From: Devosia oryziradicis
GTDB lineage: Bacteria; Pseudomonadota; Alphaproteobacteria; Rhizobiales; Devosiaceae
Length of the DNA stretch: 64,000 nt
Assembly: GCF_016698645.1 (NCBI RefSeq)
Contig: NZ_CP068047.1
Location: forward strand, 3,135,001 to 3,199,000
Direction: 5' to 3'
The notes beneath the pieces were generated by a model. That model made no database searches. It was not told the origin of the DNA and worked only from the letters and a program-made list of their open reading frames with translations. Positions 8,769 to 16,641 of this stretch are shown here, one piece after another (the first letter of the stretch is position 1; every line of letters starts with the position of its first letter). Both the position numbers and the translations under genes were made by a program.

Positions 8769-8852
8769 GTCACCCTCGGGCTTGACCCGAGGGCTCTTCA
8801 CTTGCTGAGCGTCCGGTCAGTACAGAGCCCTCGGGTCAAGCCCGAGGGTGAC
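8769..8852. repeat. Palindromic intergenic repeat, family A, copy 1
   Basis: Two 29-base arms (8769-8797 and 8824-8852) are perfect reverse complements, each internally palindromic around CCTCGGG..CCCGAGG, with a 26-base spacer. A second copy at 10698-10780 has the same arms and a reverse-complemented spacer (CACTTGCTGAGCGT here, ACGCTCAGCAAGTG there). It lies downstream of pdxH and could fold as a strong transcript-end hairpin. Confidence 0.95.
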
Positions 8853-8932
8853 GTGCGGTGAGTCTGGTTGGATTTTCGCCCCACCCTCGATCTGCTCCCG
8901 GCATATCAGGGGAGGTTCGGAAGAGGTACCTG

Positions 8933-9556
8933 TTATGGATAGAGCCTGTTGCTCACCCAGCCGTCGCCCGCCCGCTCGAACCGCACCCGGTCATGCAGGC
9001 GGAATTCGCCATCCTTCCAGAATTCGATGCTTGTCGGCACGATCCGGAAGCCCGACCAGTGCGGCGGTCGCGGCACCGGACCGTCGTCGACGCTGCTCGC
9101 AAGCCGGCTGACGCGGTCGAGCAGAGTCGTCTTGCTGTCGAGGACGCGGGATTGATCGGATGCCGAAGACGCGATCTGACTGCCTTTGGGCCGGCTGGCA
9201 AAGTAGGCGTCGGCTTCCTCGGGCGTCACAACCTCCACCGGGCCGCGCATGCGCACCTGCCGCCGCAGCGATTTCCAGTGCATCACCATTGCCGCCTTGG
9301 GATGGGCATGCAGCTGCCGGCCCTTGTCGCTCTCGAAATTGGTGAAAAAACAGAACCCACGATCGTCCCGTGCGTTGAGCAGCACCATGCGGACATCGGG
9401 CAAGCCATCGCCATCCACCGTCGCCAGGGCCATTGCATGCGGATCGTTGGGCTCGGCTTCCCTAGCGAGGGCGAACCACTCCTCGAACACGGCGAATGGA
9501 TCGAGATCGGTACGGTCGCTGTCCTCGAACAGGCGCTCGGTGAGGGTCTGCAGCAT
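8933..9556 (-). CDS. pdxH: Pyridoxamine 5'-phosphate oxidase
   Basis: 207 residues from ATG 9556; AAGGGA lies about 13 bases before it. An in-frame TTG at 9592 would add 12 residues but has a weaker context. Family landmarks are plain: MALATVDGDGLPDVRMVLL, GFCFFTNFESDKGRQL, ASRPKGSQIAS, RPPHWSGFRIVP, IEFW, RLHDRVRFER and the C-terminal RLYP. The enzyme makes pyridoxal 5'-phosphate from PNP or PMP using FMN. It is divergent from the DnaJ-like gene (98-base gap), a neighbourhood known from other Rhizobiales, but here the pair is bracketed by two inverted copies of repeat family A. Confidence 0.96.
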   Translation of the reverse strand: MLQTLTERLFEDSDRTDLDPFAVFEEWFALAREAEPNDPHAMALATVDGDGLPDVRMVLLNARDDRGFCFFTNFESDKGRQLHAHPKAAMVMHWKSLRRQVRMRGPVEVVTPEEADAYFASRPKGSQIASSASDQSRVLDSKTTLLDRVSRLASSVDDGPVPRPPHWSGFRIVPTSIEFWKDGEFRLHDRVRFERAGDGWVSNRLYP

Positions 9557-9653
9557 TTGGATATCATCCCTTCGTCGCGGGAAACTGGACAAGGCGGGGA
9601 GCCGTCGCCATATAGGACTCCAACTGTGGGCGAAGCAACGCCCGACTCATTGA

Positions 9654-10610
9654 ATGGACCAAATGCGCGATCCCTATACCGTGCTTGGGGTGCCACGATC
9701 GGCCAGCGAGAAGGACATCAAGTCCGCCTATCGCAAGCTGGCCAAGAAGTATCACCCCGACCAGAATCCGGATGATCCAACGGCGCACGGCAAGTTTGCC
9801 GAGGCGACCAACGCCTATGATCTGCTCACGGACGCCGAAAAGCGCGGGCAGTTCGACCGCGGCGAAATCGACGCGGACGGCAACCCCAAATTCGCCGGCT
9901 TCAATCCCGGCGGCTTTGGCGGGACACGCGGCGCCCGACCAGGCGCAGCGGGTGGCTTTTCGGCAGAGGACATCCTCAAGGAATTCATGAGTGGCTTTGG
10001 CGGGCAGCCTCGTGGCGGCATGGGCGGCGGTCGCGGCCCCGCCGGTGGTCCGCAATGGGACCCCTTTGCCGGTACGGCCACAGGCGGCGGCCCTCGCAGC
10101 CTCAAGGGCGAGGACATCGTGGTCAACGCCACCGTTTCGCTCGAGGATGCCCATCAGGCTAAGCCGATTGATGTGCGCATGCCTTCGGGCAAGGTGCTGT
10201 CGGTCAAGATCCCGGCCAAGGTCGAGGAAGGCCAGCAGATCCGTCTCAAGGGCCAGGGTTCGCCTGGACTTGGGGAGCCTGGCGATGCCCTCGTCACGGT
10301 GCGGTTCGAGAAGTCCAAGCAATTCCGCCGCGATGGCGCGGACCTGCGGACCGATGTTTCGCTGACCCTCTACGAGGCCGTGCTCGGCGCCAAGGTGCGC
10401 GTGCCCACGCTCGATGGTTCGGTCGAACTCAACCTGCCGCCCGGCGTCGACACCGGCAAGGCCCTCCGCCTCAAGGGCAAGGGCCTTTACGGCGACGGTG
10501 ACTTGTATGTGAACCTGCGCGTGGTCCTGCCACCCGGCGGCGACCCGGACCTCGAAGCGCTGGCGCGGTTCATGCGCGATCAGAAGCCGTACAAGGTCAG
10601 GGACTTCTGA
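9654..10610 (+). CDS. DnaJ-like co-chaperone (CbpA type, no zinc finger)
   Basis: 318 residues. J-domain at 6-70 with HPD at 34-36, Gly/Phe- and Gly-rich linker at 85-145, and the DnaJ C-terminal substrate-binding domains at 150-315 (VSLEDAHQAKPIDVRMPSG, LYEAVLGAKVRVPTLDG, LKGKGLYGDGDLYV). The four CxxCxGxG repeats of DnaJ are absent, so it is a class B, CbpA-like protein that stimulates the ATPase of DnaK. A second ATG nine bases in (9663) is an equally possible start. It is divergent from pdxH and is followed by a family A palindrome that may terminate both it and the convergent tsaC gene. Confidence 0.94.
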   Translation: MDQMRDPYTVLGVPRSASEKDIKSAYRKLAKKYHPDQNPDDPTAHGKFAEATNAYDLLTDAEKRGQFDRGEIDADGNPKFAGFNPGGFGGTRGARPGAAGGFSAEDILKEFMSGFGGQPRGGMGGGRGPAGGPQWDPFAGTATGGGPRSLKGEDIVVNATVSLEDAHQAKPIDVRMPSGKVLSVKIPAKVEEGQQIRLKGQGSPGLGEPGDALVTVRFEKSKQFRRDGADLRTDVSLTLYEAVLGAKVRVPTLDGSVELNLPPGVDTGKALRLKGKGLYGDGDLYVNLRVVLPPGGDPDLEALARFMRDQKPYKVRDF

Positions 10611-10697
10611 GTGTCCCGCAGGGCAGATCGCCCAGCCGCGCGGTCTGAGCGAAGAAGGCCATAAGGCTATGCCCGAATGGCACCCCAAACACTGACC

Positions 10698-10780
10698 GTC
10701 ACCCTCGGGCTTGACCCGAGGGCGCTGTACTTACCTACGCTCAGCAAGTGGAGAGCCCTCGGGTCAAGCCCGAGGGTGAC
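10698..10780. repeat. Palindromic intergenic repeat, family A, copy 2 (inverted)
   Basis: Same 29-base arms as the copy at 8769-8852 (four mismatched bases at the inner end of the left arm) and a 25-base spacer that is the reverse complement of the spacer in copy 1, so the element is in opposite orientation. It sits in the 196-base gap between the convergent dnaJ-like and tsaC genes. Confidence 0.95.
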
Positions 10781-10806
10781 GTGCGGTGTGTATGGCACCC
10801 GCTTGC

Positions 10807-11754
10807 CTACCCCCGCGGCGCCGCCGCCCTCACCAGCCGGTCATTGATCGCCTCGCCCAGCCCGGCCTCCGGGATCGGCGCCACCGCGATCACCTCAGCC
10901 CCAGCAGCATCGAGCTCATGCAGCATCGAAAACAGGTTGCGCGCCGCCTCATGCAGGTCGCCCGCCGCTGACAAATTGCGCATCGGTCCGGCAAATTCCG
11001 GCGCGTTCCCAAACGCCAGGAAAGCCTCGCCGGCTTGCGGCTCGGCATTGAGCCGCATCAATGCGTTAGGGGCATAATGGCTCGCCAGCATGCCCGGCGC
11101 AGCCACCGCCGCATCCTTGGCGGCGACCGCAACCACCACGCCCAGCTTCCGCTCGATCTCCTCGCGCGCCACCGCTCCGGCCCGCAACTGCACCAGTCGC
11201 TCGCCTTCGACGCGGATGATCATCGATTCCACGCCCGCCCGGCACGGTCCGCCATCGAGCACCGGCACCTTGCCGCCGAAGCCGCGCCGCACCTGCTCTG
11301 CCGTGGTTGGCGACAGCCGCCCCGAAGGGTTCGCCGAAGGCGCTGCCAGGGGGTGGCCCACCGCCGCGATCAGCTCCAATGCCAACTTGTGATCGGGGAT
11401 ACGGATCGCCACAGTATCAAGCCCGGCGGTCGCCACATCGGCCAGCCCATTGTCCGGTCGGGCCGGCAGCACCAGCGTCAGCGAGCCCGGCCACAGCGCG
11501 GCCACGCGCCGCGCCAGAGGGGAGAATTCCGCCAGCGTTTCGGCCATGGCCAGGTCGGCGCAATGGATGATCAGCGGGTTGAAGCGCGGCCGCCCCTTGG
11601 TTTCATAGATCGACAGCACCGCATCGGCATCGGTCGCATCGGCGCCCAAACCATAGACCGTCTCGGTAGGAAAGGCGCAGAGCTTGCCCTCGCGCAGCAA
11701 TGCCGCGGCTGCCGCCACCGATTTCGGTTCATATGACATTGAGGGTTCGCTCAT
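10807..11754 (-). CDS. L-threonylcarbamoyladenylate synthase (Sua5/TsaC2)
   Basis: 315 residues: an N-terminal YrdC domain (about 10-200; LCAFPTETVYGLGADA, ETKGRPRFNPLIIH, AAPSANPSGRLSPT) and a C-terminal Sua5 domain (about 230-310), so it is the long Sua5 form rather than short TsaC. It makes threonylcarbamoyl-AMP for the universal t6A37 modification of ANN-decoding tRNAs. The motif usually read GVEST is GVESM here (Thr to Met), an unusual change next to the substrate site. It is divergent from the deacetylase gene (77-base gap). Confidence 0.93.
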   Translation of the reverse strand: MSEPSMSYEPKSVAAAAALLREGKLCAFPTETVYGLGADATDADAVLSIYETKGRPRFNPLIIHCADLAMAETLAEFSPLARRVAALWPGSLTLVLPARPDNGLADVATAGLDTVAIRIPDHKLALELIAAVGHPLAAPSANPSGRLSPTTAEQVRRGFGGKVPVLDGGPCRAGVESMIIRVEGERLVQLRAGAVAREEIERKLGVVVAVAAKDAAVAAPGMLASHYAPNALMRLNAEPQAGEAFLAFGNAPEFAGPMRNLSAAGDLHEAARNLFSMLHELDAAGAEVIAVAPIPEAGLGEAINDRLVRAAAPRG

Positions 11755-11831
11755 CCTGGTGGCGGTTGTTTGACAACACGGCTCCCGCGCGTCAAGACGA
11801 AGTGAGCAATCATCTGGAGCCGTGACCGCCC

Positions 11832-12779
11832 GTGACCACGCTGCTCGTCAGCCAGCCGAATTTTGCCGATCATGTCACGCCGCAGGGCCACCCCGAGCGC
11901 GCCGATCGCATCCGGGCGGTGGAAGATGCACTGAGCCGCCCGCGGTTCGATAAATTGGTTCGTCGCAACGCGCCTACGGGCGACCTGATGCTGGCCGAAT
12001 TGGTGCACGATTCCAGGTATCTGGCGCATCTGCGCCAGGGGCGACCGGCCGAAGGCATCGGTCAGCTCGACGCCGACACTTTCATTTCCGCCGACTCGCT
12101 GTCAGCCGCCGCCACCGGCCTGGGCGGGGCGCTCGCCGCTCTCGATGCGGTGCTGCTGGGTGAAGTCGACAACGCTTTCTGCGCCATCCGGCCGCCCGGG
12201 CATCACGCCGAAATCGCTACGCCGATGGGCTTTTGTCTCATCAACACGGTCGCCATTGTCGCCCGCGAAGCGCAGCGCAAATACGGGGCCGAGCGCATCG
12301 CCATCGTCGATTTCGATGTGCATCACGGCAACGGCACGCAGGATATCTTCAAGGCCGATCCGAGCGTCTTCTACGCATCGAGTCACCAGATGCCGCTCTA
12401 TCCGGGCACCGGCAAGGCCAGCGAAACCGGGGTCGGCAACATCGCCAATGTGCCGCTCGATCCCAATAGCGATGGCGAGAGCATGCGCGACGCCTACGTC
12501 AGCCGCATCATCCCGGCGCTGCTCGATTTCTCGCCTGATCTCCTGCTGATTTCAGCCGGCTTCGACGCGCATGAACGCGATCCGCTGGCGCAGCTCAACT
12601 GGCAATCCGGGGACTTTGGCTGGGTCACGGGAAAGTTGATGGATGCCGCCGAGCGCAGCTGCGGCAATCGCATTGTGTCCCTCCTCGAAGGTGGCTATGA
12701 CCTCAAGGGCCTGGCCGGCGGTGTTTCGCATCACGTGGCCATGCTGATGGATGGCGCCACCGGGCGCCTGGAAGACTAG
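11832..12779 (+). CDS. Histone deacetylase-like amidohydrolase
   Basis: 315 residues starting at GTG 11832. Class II HDAC-like fold with all active-site landmarks: RPPGHHA (His124/His125), DFDVHHGNGTQ with zinc ligands Asp162 and His164, SAGFDAH with third ligand Asp245, and the transition-state tyrosine in EGGYD. Bacterial relatives deacetylate polyamines, acetoin-type or protein substrates; which one applies is not readable from the sequence. It begins a run with xseB nine bases downstream. In other Rhizobiales this gene also precedes xseB, so the pairing is ancestral. Confidence 0.92.
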   Translation: MTTLLVSQPNFADHVTPQGHPERADRIRAVEDALSRPRFDKLVRRNAPTGDLMLAELVHDSRYLAHLRQGRPAEGIGQLDADTFISADSLSAAATGLGGALAALDAVLLGEVDNAFCAIRPPGHHAEIATPMGFCLINTVAIVAREAQRKYGAERIAIVDFDVHHGNGTQDIFKADPSVFYASSHQMPLYPGTGKASETGVGNIANVPLDPNSDGESMRDAYVSRIIPALLDFSPDLLLISAGFDAHERDPLAQLNWQSGDFGWVTGKLMDAAERSCGNRIVSLLEGGYDLKGLAGGVSHHVAMLMDGATGRLED

Positions 12780-12788
12780 GATTAGCCC

Positions 12789-13031
12789 ATGGCCGACAAT
12801 GACGACGTCAAGACATTGAGCTTCGAAGCCGCGCTGTCCCAACTCGAGGAAATCGTCGGCAAGCTCGAATCAGGTCGCGCGCCCTTGGCGGAATCCATTG
12901 CCATTTACGAGCGCGGCGAGGCGCTCAAGGCTCATTGCGAAACACTGCTGCGCGCGGCAGAAGCCCGCATCGAGAAGATTACCCTGTCGCGCGATGGTCG
13001 CGCCACCGGCACAGAGCCGCTGGACGCGTAA
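12789..13031 (+). CDS. xseB: Exodeoxyribonuclease VII small subunit
   Basis: 80 residues, the usual size. It carries the XseB pattern [20 protein letters not shown], the following [19 protein letters not shown] and a short coiled helical tail. With XseA it forms exonuclease VII, which degrades single-stranded DNA from both ends. Nine bases separate it from the deacetylase gene, so they form an operon. In Agrobacterium and Brucella the next gene is normally dxs; here a 115-base repeat-containing gap and a SCO1-type gene follow instead. Confidence 0.95.
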   Translation: MADNDDVKTLSFEAALSQLEEIVGKLESGRAPLAESIAIYERGEALKAHCETLLRAAEARIEKITLSRDGRATGTEPLDA

Positions 13032-13049
13032 GTGCGCCCGACCTCCTCC

Positions 13050-13136
13050 TTCGACAGGCTCAGGATGAGGTCTTCGGGAATACCGAGCCTTAAGTAGACC
13101 TCATGGTGAGCTTGTCGAACCACAAGGTCGTGGCAC
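13050..13136. repeat. Palindromic intergenic repeat, family D, copy 1
   Basis: TTCGACAGGCTCAGGATGAG at 13050 is matched by an imperfect reverse complement ending near 13120 (CTCATGGTGAGCTTGTCGAA), forming a long hairpin. The right part, 13099-13136, is shared with 62065-62102 (CTCATGGTGAGC, TGTCGAACCAC, CGTGGCAC). It fills the gap between xseB and the SCO1 gene. Confidence 0.85.
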
Positions 13137-13146
13137 GAAGGCCGGC

Positions 13147-13752
13147 ATGACCACTCCAAGATCCCTCCGCAATTTCCGCATCGTGCTCTGGGCGCTCGTC
13201 GCCATCGTCGCGATTGGCGCGACGGCGCTGTTAATTTTTCGCCCGCCGGCACGGCCGCTCGGCGTTACCGGGCAATCGTTCGAGCTGGCTTCGACCCAGG
13301 GCGGCACCTTCACGCAGGATAGTCTCAAGGGTACGCCAAGCCTCATCTTCTTCGGCTACACCTTCTGCCCCGATGTATGCCCGACCACCCTGGCCGAGAC
13401 TACGGCCTGGCGCGCGCAGCTCGGGCTCACGCCCGAGCAGCTCCGCATCATCTTCGTCACTGTCGATCCGGCTCGCGATACGCTGGACACCGTCAAAGGC
13501 TATGTCGAAGGCTTCGATCCATCCATCATCGGTCTTGTCGGTGACGAGGCCCAGACCGAAGCCGTCAAGAGGGCCTTCGGCGTGGTAGGCGAGCGGGCCG
13601 ATGGCTTCGCCGCGGACGATCCCTATTACCTGGTCGACCACACCGCGCTGACCTTCCTGATCGGAGCCGACGGCGCCTTCGAGGGTACGGTGGCCTATGA
13701 AGAAGCCACCGATACTGCGGTGGCAAAGGTCAAGCGCCTGGTCGAGGGATGA
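13147..13752 (+). CDS. SCO1/SenC family copper chaperone-like protein
   Basis: 201 residues with one N-terminal membrane anchor (about 11-31) and a thioredoxin-like SCO domain outside. The copper site is complete: Cys74 and Cys78 in FCPDVCP, and His165 in YYLVDHTALTFL; FVTVDPARDT is also typical. SCO proteins deliver copper to the CuA centre of cytochrome c oxidase subunit II or act as thiol reductases there. The stop overlaps the tlyA start by four bases (ATGA), so the two are translated together. No oxidase genes lie in the window. Confidence 0.94.
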   Translation: MTTPRSLRNFRIVLWALVAIVAIGATALLIFRPPARPLGVTGQSFELASTQGGTFTQDSLKGTPSLIFFGYTFCPDVCPTTLAETTAWRAQLGLTPEQLRIIFVTVDPARDTLDTVKGYVEGFDPSIIGLVGDEAQTEAVKRAFGVVGERADGFAADDPYYLVDHTALTFLIGADGAFEGTVAYEEATDTAVAKVKRLVEG

Positions 13753-14483
13753 GCGAGCGCATCCGGCTCGACCTGGCGCTGGAACAACGTGGGCTCGTGC
13801 CGTCCAGGGCTCGCGCCCGTGACGCCATCCTGCGTGGCACCGTGACCATCAATGGGGTCACCGCCGACAAGCCTAACAGGATGGTCGGGCATGATGACAA
13901 ACTCGCATTGAGCGATCCGGCAGCGAACTACGTGTCACGCGCCGCGCTCAAGCTCGTAGCTGGTCTTGAGGCAGGCGGGATCGATCCCAGCGGCCTGACC
14001 TGCCTTGATGTCGGCGCCTCGACCGGCGGCTTCACCCAGGTGCTGATGGAGCGCGGCGCCCGGCGCATCTATGCCGTTGATGTGGGCCACGACCAGTTGC
14101 ACGAGCGACTCAGGGGGAGCGACCGGGTGGTCAGCATGGAAGGCGTCAATGCCCGGGAGCTGGACCGCGAGATGATCCCTGAGCCCATCGATCTCCTGGT
14201 TTCCGATATCAGCTTCGTGTCGGTCACCAAGGTACTCGCCGCGCCGCTGGCGCTCTGCACGCCATCAGCCCAGGCGGTGGTGCTGTTCAAGCCGCAATTC
14301 GAAGTCGGCCGGCAGAATGTCGGCAAGGGTGGCATTGTGACCGACCAAACCGCCATCGAAGCCGCCCGCGCCGAGGTGATCGCCTTCATGGCTGAGCAGG
14401 GCTTCACGCACCGCACCTCGGTGACGTCGCCCATTGCCGGCGGCGATGGGAATGTGGAGACGGTCCTGGTGTTTGGGCGCTGA
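13749..14483 (+). CDS. tlyA: TlyA-family rRNA 2'-O-methyltransferase
   Basis: 244 residues: S4 RNA-binding domain (about 4-65, RLDLALEQRGLVPSRARARD) and an FtsJ-type SAM domain (CLDVGASTGGFTQVLMERGA, LLVSDISFVS, VVLFKPQFEVGR). Mycobacterial TlyA methylates 16S C1409 and 23S C1920, and the family was formerly called hemolysin A. The methylase motif set appears intact. The start overlaps the SCO1 stop, and the TGA stop (14481-14483) is the first base triplet of repeat element B. In related genera tlyA follows dxs. Confidence 0.92.
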   Translation: MSERIRLDLALEQRGLVPSRARARDAILRGTVTINGVTADKPNRMVGHDDKLALSDPAANYVSRAALKLVAGLEAGGIDPSGLTCLDVGASTGGFTQVLMERGARRIYAVDVGHDQLHERLRGSDRVVSMEGVNARELDREMIPEPIDLLVSDISFVSVTKVLAAPLALCTPSAQAVVLFKPQFEVGRQNVGKGGIVTDQTAIEAARAEVIAFMAEQGFTHRTSVTSPIAGGDGNVETVLVFGR

Positions 14484-14627
14484 GCCTCTTACCTCGCCCC
14501 TCTGGGGAGAGGTCGACCCGAAGGGGCGGGTGAGGGGTGGCCCCGCAAGCACCTCACCCAGTAAAGACCCCTCACCCGGCGCTGCGCGCCGACCTCTCCC
14601 CGGAGGGGCGAGGTAAGAAAAGGCTCA
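14481..14627. repeat. Palindromic intergenic repeat, family B, copy 1
   Basis: A 147-base element bounded by TGAGCCT (14481-14487) and AGGCTCA (14621-14627), with further complementary blocks inside (TTACCTCGCCCCTC against GAGGGGCGAGGTAA). The terminal TGA on each strand is the stop codon of tlyA and of aroC respectively. A related copy at 24239-24374 shares the interior (AGGTCGACC, CGGGTGAGGG, CACCCAGTAAAG, GGCGCTGCGCGCCGACCTCT). Confidence 0.93.
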
Positions 14628-15740
14628 GTTCCGCTCGAATCCTACCGCGCCTTCGCGTCCGGTCTGGCCGCGATGGCGCAGGGCATGATCGGCCAGCACG
14701 AGCGCCATCATCGCCTCGCCCACCGGCACGGCGCGGATGCCGACGCAAGGGTCGTGGCGGCCCTTGGTGATGATGTCGGTATCCTCGTTCCTGGTCGTCA
14801 CCGTCTGGCGCGGGGTGATGATGGACGATGTCGGCTTGACGGCGAAGCGGCAGACAATGGGATCGCCATTGGAGATGCCGCCGAGTATGCCGCCAGCATG
14901 GTTGTCGAGGAAATACGGCCTGTCCGGGCCGGCCCGCATCTGGTCGGCATTCTCGACGCCGGTGAGGCTCGCCGCCTCGAAACCAGCGCCGATCTCGACG
15001 CCCTTGACGGCATTGATGCTCATCATGGCCGAGGCCAGGTCCGCACTCAGCTTGCCGTAAATCGGGGCGCCCCACCCCGCCGGTACGCCCTCGGCGACGA
15101 CCTCGATAACCGCGCCGACCGAGTTGCCCTCCTTGCGGATACCGTCGAGATAGTCGGCCCAGAGTTCGGCCGCCTTGGCATCGGCGCAGAAGAATGGGTT
15201 CTGGTCGACCTGGCTCCAGTCGAAATTGCCGTAATCGATCTTGTGCGGCCCAACCTGCACGAGGCTGGCGCGGACCGTCACGCCATCGAGCACCTGTCGG
15301 GCCACGGCGCCCGCCGCGACACGCGCGGCTGTCTCGCGCGCCGAGGTGCGGCCCCCGCCGCGATAGTCGCGGATGCCGTATTTCTGGTCATAGGTGTAGT
15401 CGGCGTGCCCCGGCCGGTATTTGTCGCGAATATCGGCATAGTCCTTGGAACGCTGGTCGGTATTCTCGATCAGCAGCGAAATCGGCGTACCCGTCGTGCG
15501 CGGGCCGTCGGTGCGCTCGTCCTCGAACACGCCGGACAGAATCTTGACCTCATCGGCCTCGCGGCGCTGGGTCGTATACTTGCTCTGCCCGGGTTTGCGG
15601 CGGTCCAGGTCGCGCTGGATCATTTCGGACGTCAGGGTCAGGCCCGGCGGGCAGCCGTCCACGACCACGCCGAGCGCCGGCCCATGGCTCTCGCCCCAGG
15701 TCGTGAAGCGGAAGAGATGTCCGAACGTATTGAAAGACAT
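14625..15740 (-). CDS. aroC: Chorismate synthase
   Basis: 371 residues, typical length. Signatures include [20 protein letters not shown], the RRREAD-like [32 protein letters not shown], and near the end [18 protein letters not shown]. It converts EPSP to chorismate with reduced FMN, the last step of the shikimate pathway. The stop codon is contributed by repeat element B, shared with convergent tlyA. A histidine phosphatase gene lies 47 bases upstream on the same strand, an arrangement also seen near fabI in other Rhizobiales, although fabI is not present here. Confidence 0.97.
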   Translation of the reverse strand: MSFNTFGHLFRFTTWGESHGPALGVVVDGCPPGLTLTSEMIQRDLDRRKPGQSKYTTQRREADEVKILSGVFEDERTDGPRTTGTPISLLIENTDQRSKDYADIRDKYRPGHADYTYDQKYGIRDYRGGGRTSARETAARVAAGAVARQVLDGVTVRASLVQVGPHKIDYGNFDWSQVDQNPFFCADAKAAELWADYLDGIRKEGNSVGAVIEVVAEGVPAGWGAPIYGKLSADLASAMMSINAVKGVEIGAGFEAASLTGVENADQMRAGPDRPYFLDNHAGGILGGISNGDPIVCRFAVKPTSSIITPRQTVTTRNEDTDIITKGRHDPCVGIRAVPVGEAMMALVLADHALRHRGQTGREGAVGFERN

Positions 15741-15787
15741 GGCGCAGCCCCGTGTTGGCCGCTTTCTAGGCAGCGGGGCGCGTCAGG

Positions 15788-16408
15788 TCAATCAGCGCCT
15801 GCCCGCAGCAGTTCCATCCGGCCCGGCGTGAAATGCATGACCGCGTCCTGGGGCGGCGCCCAGTTGATGACTTCCACGATCGGCGCATGCTCGATCAGCA
15901 CGCGCAAGGTGCGCGCGATGCCGCCATGGGCCACGACCACCGATGGCCCCTTGAGCACCGTCGAGAACTCGCTGAGGCGAGCTTCGACGTCGCGGTAATT
16001 CTCGCCATTTTCGGGTCGAAAGTCCCAGTAGTCCTCGGTGCGATCGCCCGGCGCAATGGCCATGTTGGCCGGCAGCTGCTCGAACAGCTCTCCCTCGAGC
16101 ACGCCGAACGAAATCTCCATCAGGCGCACGTCATACTTCACTTCGGGCAAGTGCCGGTCGAAGCCGGCGCGCACCCGGTCCATGGTTTCGCGCGTGCGGC
16201 CCAGCGGGCTTGCATGCCATTCGAACGACATCGGATCGAGCCCGCGCGCGGCGAACAGGGCAGCCAGTGTCTTGCCGTTCTGGCTGGCCTGGCCGCGTCC
16301 CTTGTCATTGAGCGGTATGTCCTTGCGCCCCTGATAGCGGCGCTCGGCGTTCCAGGGCGTTTCACCATGCCGGATGAAGTAGATTTCCGGCCAGACCAGG
16401 GCTGTCAT
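15788..16408 (-). CDS. Histidine phosphatase family protein
   Basis: 206 residues from ATG 16408; a longer in-frame version to 16516 adds a basic stretch unlike the family and is rejected. Catalytic features of the branch-1 (phosphoglycerate mutase-like) fold are present: RHGET (13-17) with phospho-accepting His14, Arg71 in SPLGRTRET, Glu98 and the second histidine His161 in VVVAHGGIAR. Substrate unknown; members act on sugar phosphates or small phosphoesters. It is followed by aroC after 47 bases and is probably co-transcribed with it. Confidence 0.9.
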   Translation of the reverse strand: MTALVWPEIYFIRHGETPWNAERRYQGRKDIPLNDKGRGQASQNGKTLAALFAARGLDPMSFEWHASPLGRTRETMDRVRAGFDRHLPEVKYDVRLMEISFGVLEGELFEQLPANMAIAPGDRTEDYWDFRPENGENYRDVEARLSEFSTVLKGPSVVVAHGGIARTLRVLIEHAPIVEVINWAPPQDAVMHFTPGRMELLRAGAD

Positions 16409-16641
16409 GCTAATCCCGCGCCGCTCTCGCCGGCCGCGTCCTACAAGGCTAGAGTTTGACTGCGGGGCAAGCACGGCTTCGCCCCTGAACGCACCATAGT
16501 GGATTCCCTCGGTCACGCCACAGCCGAGATTGCGCGGCAGCCACCCGGCTCCGCCGCTTGTCAGTCTGCGCCGGTCCGGCCATTGTAGGCGTCCGCCGGC
16601 TGTGGCATGCCGGGCGTCCCACTGCCAAAGCCTGGTTTGCC

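Noticed and set aside
8769..10780. CRISPR array suggested by repeated palindromes
   Set aside because: Only two copies 1.9 kb apart with genes between them and no regular spacers; they are intergenic palindromes.
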